Assembly: GCF_021728415.1 (NCBI RefSeq)
Contig: NZ_JAKKDV010000004.1
Span: 248,001 to 312,000, forward strand
Source: Flaviramulus multivorans
GTDB lineage: Bacteria > Bacteroidota > Bacteroidia > Flavobacteriales > Flavobacteriaceae
Direction: 5' to 3'
DNA length: 64,000 nt
A program made the translations under genes and the position numbers. A model generated the notes under the pieces. That model did not search any database and was not told where the DNA came from. It worked only from the letters and a program-made list of their open reading frames with translations. This document shows, one piece after another, positions 1-9,329 of this stretch (the first letter of the stretch is position 1; every line of letters starts with the position of its first letter).

Positions 1-234
1 CTCGATAAAAATTCGAACGTATTACAAAGTGTAATTATCAAAAATCCGTTAGTCAAAACGTTTGAATATGTTGACGAATCAAATGAATTTCGACTTAAAA
101 CTGTTGAACTAGATAGTGTTGAGTTCTCATTAAAATTAAAACTAGAACCAAATGCTGCTTATATTACCATTAGCGAATTTAGTAATGTTGAAAACAACGA
201 AAAGCAACTCATTAAAACACCGCTAAAATTATGA
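1..234 (+). CDS. C-terminal end of an unknown protein (5' truncated)
   Basis: An open frame enters from the left edge and ends in TGA at 232-234, giving the last 77 residues of a protein. I do not recognise a family. The visible part alternates hydrophobic and polar residues, as expected for beta strands, and ends KQLIKTPLKL. Its stop overlaps the ATG of the following M64 peptidase in an ATGA arrangement, so the two are probably translationally coupled. It may be a secreted protein working with the peptidase, but nothing in the visible part shows that. Confidence 0.7.
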   Translation, partial: LDKNSNVLQSVIIKNPLVKTFEYVDESNEFRLKTVELDSVEFSLKLKLEPNAAYITISEFSNVENNEKQLIKTPLKL

Positions 235-1625
235 AAAATCTATTACTTCTTTTTGTACTTTTTTTGAACATCAATTACAGCAATGCTCAAATTTTTGATG
301 TAGAATCTATTAAATTTTCGGGCGATAATGACAAAAGAATTAATTTGGTAATAATAAGTGAAGGATACCAAACAACTGAATTTACAAAGTTTAAAACGGA
401 CGCCACAAATTTTTTGGATGATTTATTCATGCAATCACCTTTTGCTGAGTATACTGATTATTTTAATGCATATATTATAAAAGTTCCGTCAAACGAAAGC
501 GGTTCTGACCATCCAGGTACCGCTACGGACGTTACAGAACCTGCTTCCCCAATTACAACCGCGGATACTTATTTTAATACTAGTTATGATAGTTTTAATA
601 TTCACCGCCTATTATATACTTTCAATACTTCAACCATTAATACTGTATTAGCAAATAATTTTCCTGAATATGACCAAGCTATAGTTTTAGTAAACTCTGA
701 TGAGTATGGTGGTAGCGGAGGCGTTCATGCCTTTACATCTACAGGCGCAAGTGCCAACGAAATTGCCATACATGAATTGGGACATTCTTTATTTGATTTA
801 AAAGATGAATATTACCCAGGTGACGCTTTAGCTGCTGAAGCTATTAATATGACGCAGGAGACTAATACAAGTTTGGTGAAGTGGAAAAATTGGATCGGCA
901 TTAATGGAATTGGCATTTATCAGTATTTAGATGGTTTTGGGACTCCTAAACCCTGGTATAGACCTCATGAAACCTGTAAAATGCGCTATTTAGGGTTTGA
1001 TTTTTGTGCAGTATGTACAGAGGGGATTATTGAAAAAATTCATGATTTGGTTTCTCCAATAGATTCTTATGCTCCCGTTTCTAATACAGTTGAAAATCCC
1101 TCTTTTCCCATTGATTTTAGCCTGTCATTAATAAAGCCTATACCGAACACTTTAGAAACTGTTTGGACTTTAAATGCGTCAAATTTTGCAAATAACATAG
1201 ATGATGTTTCCCTTATTGAGACTGACTTAGTTGAGGGTACTAACACATTAACAGCTGTAACTAATGATGCCTCAACTTTACTAAAAGTGGATAACCATGA
1301 AACCATACACGTTTATACTGTTACTTGGACTATTAATTACTCCTCATTAGGTATCGAAGACATCAACAGTTTGGTTAATAATTTAAGTATTACTGTTTAC
1401 CCAAACCCTACAAATGACATTGTGAATTTTAAATTTGAAAATAGTAATAATTTAGATTTAAAAATTGATGTTGTTAGTATAGATGGTAAAACACTAAAAT
1501 CATTACTGGTTTCAAATTACGAAACACAACAGGTAGATATTAGTAATTTAAGCACGGGTATTTACATAGCCAATTGTTATGCTAACAACGTGCTTGTAGC
1601 TAGTAAAAGACTTGTAAAGCAATAG
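231..1625 (+). CDS. M64-family metallopeptidase with type IX secretion sorting domain
   Basis: A predicted secreted zinc protease of the IgA peptidase M64 family. Residues 1-20 form a signal peptide (hydrophobic core, cleavage after NAQ). The zinc site is HELGH at residues 181-185, followed by DLKDEY at 189-194, the usual M64 pattern. The last 75 or so residues, from about YPNPTND to the final KRLVKQ, look like a type A sorting domain, so the protein is probably exported across the outer membrane by the type IX system whose PorU and PorV lie in this same window. The start overlaps the previous stop. The physiological substrate is unknown; IgA cleavage should not be assumed for an environmental organism. 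Confidence 0.9.
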   Translation: MKNLLLLFVLFLNINYSNAQIFDVESIKFSGDNDKRINLVIISEGYQTTEFTKFKTDATNFLDDLFMQSPFAEYTDYFNAYIIKVPSNESGSDHPGTATDVTEPASPITTADTYFNTSYDSFNIHRLLYTFNTSTINTVLANNFPEYDQAIVLVNSDEYGGSGGVHAFTSTGASANEIAIHELGHSLFDLKDEYYPGDALAAEAINMTQETNTSLVKWKNWIGINGIGIYQYLDGFGTPKPWYRPHETCKMRYLGFDFCAVCTEGIIEKIHDLVSPIDSYAPVSNTVENPSFPIDFSLSLIKPIPNTLETVWTLNASNFANNIDDVSLIETDLVEGTNTLTAVTNDASTLLKVDNHETIHVYTVTWTINYSSLGIEDINSLVNNLSITVYPNPTNDIVNFKFENSNNLDLKIDVVSIDGKTLKSLLVSNYETQQVDISNLSTGIYIANCYANNVLVASKRLVKQ

Positions 1626-1634
1626 CTGTTTTTT

Positions 1635-2189
1635 TTAAGGAATTCGTTTTTTTAAAAGCAGGATTTGACCCAAATGACTTGATTGATGTTCCATAACGTG
1701 GTACCAAGACCAATGATTATTCATTCTATAACCTTCCGGAGTTTGTGCTAACCAAACATCATCTTTACCCTTTAAATACTCAAGTGTTTTTTGCCTAACT
1801 TCATCGTAAATATTTAAATAATAACTTATGGGTTTTCCTTTATGCATTTCACGGGCTTCATTACCCATAGACATTCTCATGCCCCATTCTTCCTGTTCCT
1901 CTTTATTAAACTCTCTATTTTCAAAAGTATACACCTGGTAAAATTTTTCAGTAGCGGCTAAATGCAAAACTAGAGTGCCAATGCTATTAGCATTTTCGTC
2001 TAATAGAAAATCCGTCGATTCAATATCCAAATTCTTTACAGTATTTTCAACCCTATTTTTCATGTCATTTAACATTGAAACTATAACACCTATTTGAGGT
2101 GTAAATCCCTCTTCTGATTTAATTTCGCGTTGAGCATTTATTGATATTATAAATCCAAAACAAAGTAGTATAGTTAAATATTTTTTCAT
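1635..2189 (-). CDS. DinB-like protein with signal peptide
   Basis: A 184-residue protein of the DinB/YfiT four-helix superfamily, whose members bind a divalent metal through three histidines. Here the candidates are the His in LVLHLAATEKF and the pair in HVMEHQSSHLGQ near the C terminus. Residues 1-20 look like a signal peptide ending in NAQ, which is less usual because many DinB-like proteins are cytoplasmic. It lies 5 bases downstream of the DUF4136 lipoprotein gene and is probably co-transcribed with it. It converges on the M64 peptidase with only 9 bases between stops. The biochemical role is unknown; thiol-dependent transferase activity is known for some relatives. Confidence 0.75.
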   Translation of the reverse strand: MKKYLTILLCFGFIISINAQREIKSEEGFTPQIGVIVSMLNDMKNRVENTVKNLDIESTDFLLDENANSIGTLVLHLAATEKFYQVYTFENREFNKEEQEEWGMRMSMGNEAREMHKGKPISYYLNIYDEVRQKTLEYLKGKDDVWLAQTPEGYRMNNHWSWYHVMEHQSSHLGQILLLKKRIP

Positions 2190-2194
2190 AATTT

Positions 2195-2716
2195 TTAGTT
2201 TTTAGGTGGATATCCGGTTAATATTTTCTCAACAATGGCATTTAATCTAGCTTCTCTATTTTCTGGTGTTGCATTGGTATTAAAACTAGATTCACTTACC
2301 GCTTGCCAAAACAATTGTTTTTTATTTTCGTCGACAAAATCAATAATAATCTGTCTGTTTACATTGGCTTGACCAATAGGTAACCCAATGGAAATTCCGC
2401 CACCTACATTTCGACCTCCTCCTCCTACACCAACACCTACGGTTTGTCTTTGTGCTGATTGAAATTGGCTGCTTTTTATATCTATAAAAAAATCTGGTGT
2501 TTCGGATAAACTAAACCCTTTTGCTTGCATTTTTAAATCTAAAGCATCTAATAGTCGTTTGGTATCGAGCTCGCTTAAACCAGTTTCCATATCCGAATAG
2601 TAATTATACGTTTTGTATTGTTGGAAATTGGTTGTTTTATCGTAATCATAGTTTACATAGATTGGAGCGCAAGAAACAATAAAAAGAAAAAAGATAATAA
2701 TACTTAAAAATCTCAT
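2195..2716 (-). CDS. DUF4136 domain lipoprotein
   Basis: A 173-residue predicted lipoprotein. The N terminus MRFLSIIIFFLFIVSC carries a lipobox with Cys16 as the lipidation site. The following YDYDKTTNFQQYKTYNYY segment and the C-terminal NAIVEKILTGYPP match the DUF4136 pattern common in Bacteroidota. A glycine-rich stretch (GVGVGGGGRNVGGG) sits in the middle, as often in this family. The function of DUF4136 is not established. It is the first gene of a two-gene minus-strand unit with the DinB-like gene. Confidence 0.8.
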   Translation of the reverse strand: MRFLSIIIFFLFIVSCAPIYVNYDYDKTTNFQQYKTYNYYSDMETGLSELDTKRLLDALDLKMQAKGFSLSETPDFFIDIKSSQFQSAQRQTVGVGVGGGGRNVGGGISIGLPIGQANVNRQIIIDFVDENKKQLFWQAVSESSFNTNATPENREARLNAIVEKILTGYPPKN

Positions 2717-2779
2717 AACTATATTTTGATATAAAGTTAATCAAAAATTATTCCAATACCTTGATTTTAATTTTGCATT

Positions 2780-2910
2780 GCGTTAGGGATTGAACGGTTC
2801 GACTGCGCTTTCCGCAGGCTAATTGTTTGAGCTCCCAGACGTAGAATGGAGCGAGTAGTGAAAGCCCGACCTATTTTATCCTGAACTTGTTTCAGGCACA
2901 GGTAACGCCC
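2780..2910 (-). repeat. Dispersed intergenic repeat, copy 1
   Basis: Read on the minus strand this block begins GGGCGTTACC and ends CAATCCCTAACGCA. The block at 63380-63500 begins GGGCGTTACC and ends CAATCGCTAACGCA on the plus strand. A second shared core lies inside the left half: GGTCGGGCTTTCACTA here, GGTCGCGCTTTGCACTA there. The ends are inverted (GCGTTA and TAACGC). The middle differs, and here it includes a 19-base palindrome (2878-2896). It abuts the stop of obgE at 2913. It is noticeably richer in GC than its surroundings and has no coding frame. The family looks like a non-autonomous repeat; how it spreads is unknown. Confidence 0.7.
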
Positions 2911-2912
2911 TA

Positions 2913-3911
2913 TTAATTATTCAACATCTTCCACAAGGTGTCTTTAAGCTCTTTTATACCTTGCTGCGCGACAGATGAAATAAATAAATACGGAATAGGA
3001 AGTTCTTTATCCAACTCTACTTTAAGTTCTGCTTTTAACTCTTCATCTAACATATCGCATTTTGAAATAGCTATAATACGTTCTTTATCAAGCATTTCTG
3101 GATTATAACGACGTAGTTCGTCTAATAAAATATCGTATTGCTTTTTAATATCCTTTGCATCGGCAGGAATTAAAAATAAGAGAATAGAATTGCGCTCAAT
3201 ATGCCTTAAAAAATAATGCCCTAGACCTTTACCTTCGGCAGCACCTTCTATAATTCCCGGTATATCTGCCATGACGAAAGTTTGAAAATCGCGATATTTA
3301 ACAATCCCTAAATTAGGTTTTAGGGTAGTAAATTCGTAATCTGCAATTTTTGGTTTTGCTGATGTTACCACCGATAGCAATGTAGACTTTCCTGCATTTG
3401 GAAAACCAACTAAACCAACATCGGCTAATACCTTAAGCTCCATGGTTACATATTTCTCTTCCATGGGAATACCGGGTTGCGCGTATCGAGGTGTTTGATT
3501 GGTGGAACTTTTAAAATGCCAGTTACCTAAGCCTCCTTTACCCCCTTCAACAAGTATTTTTTCTTCACCTTCATCGGTGATTTCAAAAATAATTTCATTC
3601 GTTTCAGAATCTCTTACTACGGTTCCAAGTGGTACTTCTATATAAACATCTTCACCATCGGCACCAAAGCTTCTACCACTACTACCATGTTCGCCATGAC
3701 CCGCTTTGATATGCTTCTTAAACTTTAAATGTAAGAGAGTCCATAAGTTTTGGTTTCCCCTAACTATAACATGACCACCACGACCACCATCACCTCCATC
3801 TGGCCCACCTTTAGCAACATATTTTTCGCGATGTAAATGTGCAGATCCCTTACCTCCGTTTCCAGAGCTCACATACATTTTTACATAATCTACAAAATTT
3901 CCTTCCGTCAT
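2913..3911 (-). CDS. obgE: GTPase Obg (ribosome assembly)
   Basis: A 332-residue Obg/CgtA GTPase, essential in most bacteria and involved in maturation of the large ribosomal subunit and stress signalling. Residues 1-157 form the glycine-rich Obg fold ([10 protein letters not shown] and similar). The G domain follows: P-loop GFPNAGKST at 169-177, DIPG at 216-219, the SKCD form of the NKxD motif, and SSVA near the end. The variable C-terminal domain of some Obg proteins is absent, which is the normal short form in this phylum. It lies downstream of the small membrane protein gene and hpt-adk on the same strand. Confidence 0.97.
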   Translation of the reverse strand: MTEGNFVDYVKMYVSSGNGGKGSAHLHREKYVAKGGPDGGDGGRGGHVIVRGNQNLWTLLHLKFKKHIKAGHGEHGSSGRSFGADGEDVYIEVPLGTVVRDSETNEIIFEITDEGEEKILVEGGKGGLGNWHFKSSTNQTPRYAQPGIPMEEKYVTMELKVLADVGLVGFPNAGKSTLLSVVTSAKPKIADYEFTTLKPNLGIVKYRDFQTFVMADIPGIIEGAAEGKGLGHYFLRHIERNSILLFLIPADAKDIKKQYDILLDELRRYNPEMLDKERIIAISKCDMLDEELKAELKVELDKELPIPYLFISSVAQQGIKELKDTLWKMLNN

Positions 3912-3956
3912 AATAAAGTTAAAAGTTATGAGTTAAAAGTTTTCTCTACTAAACCT

Positions 3957-4217
3957 TTACTCTTTATTTTTCAAACGTTTTGGTCTTCCTATTGCGAAGT
4001 ATAATATTGGACCAAAAAATGGTAGCAATATGGCAACCAAAACCCAAATAATTTTATCGTTGCCCTTAAAATCGTTTTTTAAAATACTTATTAATGCTAA
4101 TACTGGAAACAATAATATAAATATCGTTAAAACTATAAGCATTAGTTGCCAAACACCAATATTAACAAGTATTCCAAGAATTATTTTACTCAAAATATTA
4201 ATTTTATAATTTATCAA
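3957..4217 (-). CDS. Small PLDc_N-type membrane protein
   Basis: A small membrane protein with two transmembrane segments (about residues 26-46 and 57-77) joined by a polar loop with KNDFKGNDK, ending in the motif GPILYFAIGRPKR. This is the PLDc_N (cardiolipin synthase N-terminal) pattern without any catalytic domain. The longest frame starts at a TTG inside the end of the hpt-adk gene (14-base overlap). An ATG at 4140-4142 would leave 61 residues that still hold both membrane segments. Without further evidence the start is uncertain. Function unknown. Confidence 0.65.
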   Translation of the reverse strand: MINYKINILSKIILGILVNIGVWQLMLIVLTIFILLFPVLALISILKNDFKGNDKIIWVLVAILLPFFGPILYFAIGRPKRLKNKE

Positions 4218-5313
4218 TTACACTACTTAAACGCTTTGTAATCTCATCAATACTACCTACGCCATCAACACCAAAGTACTTGTCTTGAGCAGAATAATAA
4301 TCTTTTAAAATAGCAGTTTTATCATAGTACTCTTTAATTCTGTTTCTAATAATAGATTCATCTGCATCATCTGGTCTTCCGCTTGTTTTTCCCCTTCCTA
4401 ATAAGCGTTTAACTAAAACTTCATCATCAACTTCCAAAGCAATCATTGCATTTATTTGCGAATCTTTACTGTCCATCAACTTATCAAGAGCTTCAGCCTG
4501 TGCATTGGTTCGAGGAAATCCGTCAAAAATAAAACCTTGTGCATCAGTATTTTTTTCAACTTCGGCATTCAACATGTCAATTGTTACTTGGTCAGGTACT
4601 AATGCTCCTTTATCCATGTAGGATTTAGCCAACATACCTAGAGCAGTTTCGTTTTTAATATTATACCTAAATACGTCGCCGGTTGAGATGTGAACTAAAT
4701 TATACTTTGTTTTTAAAAATTCAGCTTGAGTTCCTTTACCTGCTCCTGGAGGGCCAAATAGCACTAAGTTTGTCATGTATTGTGTTTCTTTAATTTGATA
4801 TACTTCTGATAAATTTCTTCCTAATCCGTTATAATCTAAACCGTAACCTACTATGAATTTATTAGGAATTTCAATACCCACATAATGTAATTTAAAATCC
4901 TTTTTATAAGCTTCAGGCTTGTAAAATAGTGTGGCTATTTTTAACGATTTTACCTTTTCATTTTTAAAAATTCTATGTACCTCATGCAATGTGTTTCCCG
5001 TATCAATAATATCTTCTAAAATAATTACTGTACGTCCTGTTAAATCCTGAGTTAAACCTATTAATCGTTGAATATCTTCTGAGGACTTAACGCCTTCATA
5101 GGACGCTAATTTTATAAAAGTAACTTCGCAAGGTTTTGGGTACATTTTTGCAAAATCGCTTACTACCATAAACGAGCCATTCAGAATACCCACAAAAACA
5201 GGAATTTCATCACCAACATCTTCAGCTATTTCGTTTGCTAACCGTTGCAAAGCCTCGTCTATTTGCTTTGCAGTTATAAACGGCTTAAAATATTTGTCGT
5301 GTAGCTTTATCAC
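4204..5313 (-). CDS. adk: Fused hypoxanthine phosphoribosyltransferase - adenylate kinase
   Basis: One 369-residue frame joins two purine enzymes. Residues 1 to about 178 are a hypoxanthine phosphoribosyltransferase with the PRPP-binding motif VIILEDIIDTGNT at 96-108. Residues 180-369 are adenylate kinase with the P-loop GPPGAGKGT at 187-195, the DGFPRT motif and a short LID without zinc cysteines (GRGKTSGRPDD). The two halves meet at Met180, which could in principle be an internal start, but there is no stop or frameshift between them. The same fusion is known in other Flavobacteriaceae. It would couple purine salvage to adenine nucleotide balancing. It lies divergently next to purK-purE. 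Confidence 0.95.
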   Translation of the reverse strand: MIKLHDKYFKPFITAKQIDEALQRLANEIAEDVGDEIPVFVGILNGSFMVVSDFAKMYPKPCEVTFIKLASYEGVKSSEDIQRLIGLTQDLTGRTVIILEDIIDTGNTLHEVHRIFKNEKVKSLKIATLFYKPEAYKKDFKLHYVGIEIPNKFIVGYGLDYNGLGRNLSEVYQIKETQYMTNLVLFGPPGAGKGTQAEFLKTKYNLVHISTGDVFRYNIKNETALGMLAKSYMDKGALVPDQVTIDMLNAEVEKNTDAQGFIFDGFPRTNAQAEALDKLMDSKDSQINAMIALEVDDEVLVKRLLGRGKTSGRPDDADESIIRNRIKEYYDKTAILKDYYSAQDKYFGVDGVGSIDEITKRLSSVIDKL

Positions 5314-5407
5314 AGGTACTAAAATTTAAAGATGCAAAGATAATCAATAGATTGGCGAATACCGATTTTTTGATTTACGATTTAGGAACTATTTTAAGAT
5401 TTAAGTG

Positions 5408-5415
5408 TATTTTTG
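5408..5415 (+). promoter_or_regulatory. Candidate -7 element of the purK promoter
   Basis: TATTTTTG fits the Bacteroidota TAnnTTTG -7 consensus and lies 31 bases before the purK ATG. No clear TTTG -33 element stands at the expected distance, so the call rests on the -7 box and position. Confidence 0.4.
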
Positions 5416-5446
5416 CATATCTTAAATAAGATTTTAGCCAGAAAAC

Positions 5447-6604
5447 ATGACAAACTATTTCTCTTCAAATTTTAAACTCGGTATTCTTGGTGGTGGACAA
5501 TTAGGTAAAATGCTGCTTTATAATACTAGAAAGTTTGATATTTACACTTGCGTTTTAGATGCCAGTAAAGATGCGCCTAGTAAGATAGCATGTGATGAGT
5601 TTCACTTGGGTAATTTAATGGATTATGATACTGTTTTTAATTTTGGAAAAAAAGTTGATATCCTAACCATTGAAATTGAAAATGTAAATGTGGATGCTCT
5701 TGAAGACCTTGAAAAAGCGGGAGTAAAAGTTTATCCTTCTTCAAAAACACTTAGAATAATCCAGAACAAAGCGAAACAAAAGTTATTTTATGTTGATAAA
5801 GGTTTACCAACGGCTCCTTTTTCTCGCTTTGCATATCTTTCTGAAATTGAAGACGCCATTACTAATGGTGGTTTGGACTTTCCTTTTGTTTGGAAAGCAG
5901 CACAATTTGGTTATGATGGCAATGGCGTAAAAGTAGTGCGACAACTTTCTGATTTAGAAGGTTTGCCGAAAGGGGAATGTATTGCTGAAAATTTAGTGCC
6001 TTTTAAAAATGAGTTAGCAGTCATTGTGGCTAGAAACCCATCCGGTGAAACAAAAACCTATCCTGTAGTTGAAATGGAATTTCACCCCGAAGCTAACCAA
6101 GTAGAATATGTTATTTGTCCTGCTAGAATTTCTGATGAAGTTTCTAAAAAAGCACAAGATGTAGCTTTAAAAACCTCCAATGCTTTTAACCATGTTGGTT
6201 TATTGGCTGTAGAAATGTTTCAAACCAAGGATGATCAAATTTTAATAAATGAAGTGGCTCCAAGACCACATAATTCAGGTCATCAAACCATTGAAGCGAG
6301 TTTTACTTCGCAATTTGAACAGCATATTAGAGCTATATTAAATTTACCTTTAGGAAAAACCAATAGTAAGGTAGGTGGTGTAATGGTTAATTTGGTTGGC
6401 GCTGAAGGTTTTACAGGTGATGTTATTTATGAAAACATTGAAAATATAATGAAGATGGATGGGGTTACACCTCATATTTATGGTAAAAAACAAACCCGTC
6501 CGTTTCGTAAAATGGGACATGTAACCATCGTAAATGAAGATTTAAATGAGGCTAGAAAAATAGCTGAAGATGTAAAAAAGATAATCAAAGTAATAAGCAA
6601 ATAA
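5447..6604 (+). CDS. purK: 5-(carboxyamino)imidazole ribonucleotide synthase
   Basis: A 385-residue ATP-grasp enzyme that carboxylates aminoimidazole ribonucleotide with bicarbonate and ATP in de novo purine synthesis. The N-terminal LGILGGGQLGKML motif, the central ATP-grasp region and NEVAPRPHNSGHQTIEA near residue 270 are diagnostic. It is followed 2 bases later by purE, the mutase that uses its product. The chosen ATG lies 31 bases after a TAnnTTTG box. Cytoplasmic. Confidence 0.97.
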   Translation: MTNYFSSNFKLGILGGGQLGKMLLYNTRKFDIYTCVLDASKDAPSKIACDEFHLGNLMDYDTVFNFGKKVDILTIEIENVNVDALEDLEKAGVKVYPSSKTLRIIQNKAKQKLFYVDKGLPTAPFSRFAYLSEIEDAITNGGLDFPFVWKAAQFGYDGNGVKVVRQLSDLEGLPKGECIAENLVPFKNELAVIVARNPSGETKTYPVVEMEFHPEANQVEYVICPARISDEVSKKAQDVALKTSNAFNHVGLLAVEMFQTKDDQILINEVAPRPHNSGHQTIEASFTSQFEQHIRAILNLPLGKTNSKVGGVMVNLVGAEGFTGDVIYENIENIMKMDGVTPHIYGKKQTRPFRKMGHVTIVNEDLNEARKIAEDVKKIIKVISK

Positions 6605-6606
6605 TT

Positions 6607-7086
6607 ATGAGTAAAGTAGGAGTTATTATGGGAAGCAAAAGCGACCTGCCAGTAATGCAAGATGCTATAGACATCTTAAAAGGTTTTGATATTGAAGTTG
6701 AAGTCGATATAGTTTCCGCCCATCGTACACCAGAAAAATTATTTGATTACGGAAAACATGCACACACAAAAGGGTTTTCTGTAATAATTGCAGGTGCTGG
6801 TGGTGCTGCTCATTTACCAGGAATGATAGCTTCCTTATCTCCATTGCCAGTAATAGGTGTTCCAGTAAAAAGTAGCAACTCCATTGATGGTTGGGATTCT
6901 GTTTTATCTATTCTTCAAATGCCAGGTGGTGTTCCTGTTGCAACTGTTGCGCTAAACGGAGCACAAAACGCAGGTATTTTAGCTGCACAAATTATTGGTT
7001 CTAGTGATAAATGTGTGCTTGACAAAATAATTGCTTATAAAGAAGGTTTAAAGCTTAAAGTAATTGAATCTGCTAAAGGTTTATAA
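6607..7086 (+). CDS. purE: N5-carboxyaminoimidazole ribonucleotide mutase
   Basis: A 159-residue class I PurE, which moves the carboxyl group of N5-CAIR to C4 in de novo purine synthesis. MGSKSDLPVM near the N terminus, SAHRTPE at about residue 39 and GAGGAAHLPGM are the family signatures. It starts 2 bases after the purK stop and is followed at once by an intrinsic terminator, so purK-purE form a two-gene operon. Confidence 0.97.
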   Translation: MSKVGVIMGSKSDLPVMQDAIDILKGFDIEVEVDIVSAHRTPEKLFDYGKHAHTKGFSVIIAGAGGAAHLPGMIASLSPLPVIGVPVKSSNSIDGWDSVLSILQMPGGVPVATVALNGAQNAGILAAQIIGSSDKCVLDKIIAYKEGLKLKVIESAKGL

Positions 7087-7120
7087 TGAAAAAAGCCCAG
7101 AAATTAATCCGGGCTTTTCA
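7087..7120 (+). terminator. Intrinsic terminator after purE
   Basis: TGAAAAAAGCCC (7087-7098) pairs with GGGCTTTTCA (7111-7120) around a 12-base loop, directly after the purE stop. Confidence 0.8.
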
Positions 7121-7236
7121 GCTATTAACAAATAATTCTCATGAGTTAGTCACTCTGCAAATTAATGGGTGCAAACATAAAAAAAATTTATTATGTACGC
7201 ATAGTAAATTTTATTTTTAACATATTTCATTAAAAA

Positions 7237-9279
7237 ATGACAAAGAATTTATTGAATCATTCATTTAATACCAACTTTAATACGGCTCCATTCTCAAAAA
7301 TTAAAAATGCAGATTTCTTGCCTGCTTTTAAAAAAGCCATAAAAGATGCCAAAGCAGAAATTGATGTTATTATAAATAATACTGAGTTCCCAAACTTTAA
7401 AAATACCATTGAGGCTTTAGATTTTTCTGGTGAACAATTAGATAGAATATCGAGCATTTTTTTTAATTTAAATTCAGCCGAAACAAACGATACCATTCAA
7501 AAAATCGCGCAAAAGATTTCTCCTCTACTATCAGAATTCAGTAACGATATTACTTTAAATGAAGATTTATTTAAACGTGTAAAAGTTGTTTATGAATCTA
7601 AAAATGAACTGAATTTAACTACAGAGCAACTAACACTATTAGATAAAAAATATAAAAGCTTTTCAAGAAACGGAGCCAATTTATCTGCTGACAAAAAAGA
7701 AAAACTCCGGGAAATCGATAAAAAATTAAGCAAATTAAAGTTAAAATTTGGTGAAAATGTATTGGCCGAAACTAACAAGTTTGAGATGCTTATTACCGAT
7801 GAAGTTGATTTATCTGGACTTCCTGATGGTGCTAAAGAGGCCGCAAAACAATTGGCCGAAAGTAAAGAACAAGAAGGTTGGCTATTTACATTAGATTACC
7901 CAAGTTACATACCTTTTGTTACGTACGCCAACAACAGGGAATTAAGAAAAAAAATAACGCTTGCCGCTGGTTCAAAATCGTTTAAAGGTGATAAATTAGA
8001 CAATCAAAATATTGTTTTAGAGATTGTAAAGTTAAGGCATAAACGTGCAAACCTGTTAGGTTATAAAACACACGCCCATTTTGTTTTAGAAGAACGAATG
8101 GCTCAAACACCAGAAAAAGTTTTATTTTTTTTAAATGAATTATTGGAGAAAGCAAAACCAGCCGCTGAAAGAGAGTTTATAAACCTTACCAACTTTGCAA
8201 AAAAACTTGATAACATAAACCGATTGGAAAAATGGGATGGCGCCTATTATTCTGAAAAACTAAAACAAGAATTATTTAGTCTTGATGACGAGCTTTTAAA
8301 ACCTTATTTCAAGTTAGAAAATGTTATAAATGGTGCGTTCACCGTTGCCAATAAACTTTTCGATTTAAATTTTGAAGAAATATATACTATTGATAAATAC
8401 CACGATGATGTTTTAACCTATAAGGTTACCAATTCAAAAGGGAACTTTGTTTCAATATTTTATGCGGATTTTTTTCCAAGACCTGGAAAACGCAACGGTG
8501 CGTGGATGACCTCTTACAAACCACAATATATTAAAGATGGGGAGAATAGCAGACCACATATTTCAATAGTTTGCAACTTCACGAAGCCAACAAAAACAAA
8601 ACCGTCGTTGCTCACTTTTAACGAGGTTACCACTTTATTTCATGAGTTTGGTCATGCCCTCCACGGGATGTTAGCCAATACTACCTACCCTAGTTTATCT
8701 GGTACAAGCGTATATTGGGACTTTGTAGAGTTACCGAGTCAGATTCTAGAAAACTGGTGTTATGAGAAAGATGCTTTAGAATTGTTTGCAAAACATTATG
8801 AAACAGGGGAAGTTATTCCAATGGAATTAGTAAAAAAAATAAAGGAATCGGCTACGTTTAATGAAGGTATACAAACACTACGTCAAATAAGTTTTGGATT
8901 ATTAGATATGAGTTGGCATGCTAGCTCGTCGCCTGAAGTAATAAAATCTGTTAAGGCTCACGAATTAAAAGCGTTTAAAAATACACAGCTATATCCAGAT
9001 GTAACGGAAAATTGTATGAGCACCTCATTTTCACATATTTTTCAAGGTGGATATTCATCTGGTTATTATAGCTATAAATGGGCAGAGGTTTTGGATGCCG
9101 ATGCTTTTGAATATTTCAAAGAAAAAGGTGTCTTTAATAAACAAGTAGCCACTAAATTTAAAGAACATGTATTATCAAAGGGTGGAACAGAAAACCCAAT
9201 GACGCTTTATAAACGATTTAGGGGACAAGAACCTAAGCCAGAAGCACTATTAAAACGCGCTGGATTAATAGACAATTAA
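7237..9279 (+). CDS. M3-family oligopeptidase (Dcp/PrlC type)
   Basis: A 680-residue zinc peptidase of family M3, the full length expected for peptidyl-dipeptidase Dcp or oligopeptidase A. The active site is HEFGH at 469-473 with the third zinc ligand Glu498 in FVELPSQ. The C-terminal GYSSGYYSYKWAEVLDADAF region lines the substrate cleft in this family. No signal peptide is evident, so it is probably cytoplasmic and degrades peptides of moderate length. Dcp and PrlC cannot be told apart from sequence inspection alone. It stands alone between the purE terminator and the sigma factor gene. Confidence 0.93.
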   Translation: MTKNLLNHSFNTNFNTAPFSKIKNADFLPAFKKAIKDAKAEIDVIINNTEFPNFKNTIEALDFSGEQLDRISSIFFNLNSAETNDTIQKIAQKISPLLSEFSNDITLNEDLFKRVKVVYESKNELNLTTEQLTLLDKKYKSFSRNGANLSADKKEKLREIDKKLSKLKLKFGENVLAETNKFEMLITDEVDLSGLPDGAKEAAKQLAESKEQEGWLFTLDYPSYIPFVTYANNRELRKKITLAAGSKSFKGDKLDNQNIVLEIVKLRHKRANLLGYKTHAHFVLEERMAQTPEKVLFFLNELLEKAKPAAEREFINLTNFAKKLDNINRLEKWDGAYYSEKLKQELFSLDDELLKPYFKLENVINGAFTVANKLFDLNFEEIYTIDKYHDDVLTYKVTNSKGNFVSIFYADFFPRPGKRNGAWMTSYKPQYIKDGENSRPHISIVCNFTKPTKTKPSLLTFNEVTTLFHEFGHALHGMLANTTYPSLSGTSVYWDFVELPSQILENWCYEKDALELFAKHYETGEVIPMELVKKIKESATFNEGIQTLRQISFGLLDMSWHASSSPEVIKSVKAHELKAFKNTQLYPDVTENCMSTSFSHIFQGGYSSGYYSYKWAEVLDADAFEYFKEKGVFNKQVATKFKEHVLSKGGTENPMTLYKRFRGQEPKPEALLKRAGLIDN

Positions 9280-9299
9280 AAATATTCATTTTTTTACCT

Positions 9300-9307
9300 T
9301 ATTTTTG
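9300..9307 (+). promoter_or_regulatory. Candidate -7 element before the ECF sigma gene
   Basis: TATTTTTG (TAnnTTTG form) lies 22 bases before the sigma factor ATG. The -33 region is weak. Confidence 0.35.
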
Positions 9308-9329
9308 AGAAAAGAAAAATTGCTTAGAA

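Noticed and set aside
2780-2910. Integron attC site, suggested by GCGTTA and TAACGC ends
   Set aside because: The ends face the opposite way to a classical attC (RYYYAAC...GTTRRRY), there is no integrase and the neighbours are housekeeping genes rather than cassettes.
4204-4780. Separate adk gene starting at internal Met180
   Set aside because: The frame continues without stop into the HPT domain and the fusion is known in the family; an internal start is left as a possibility only.
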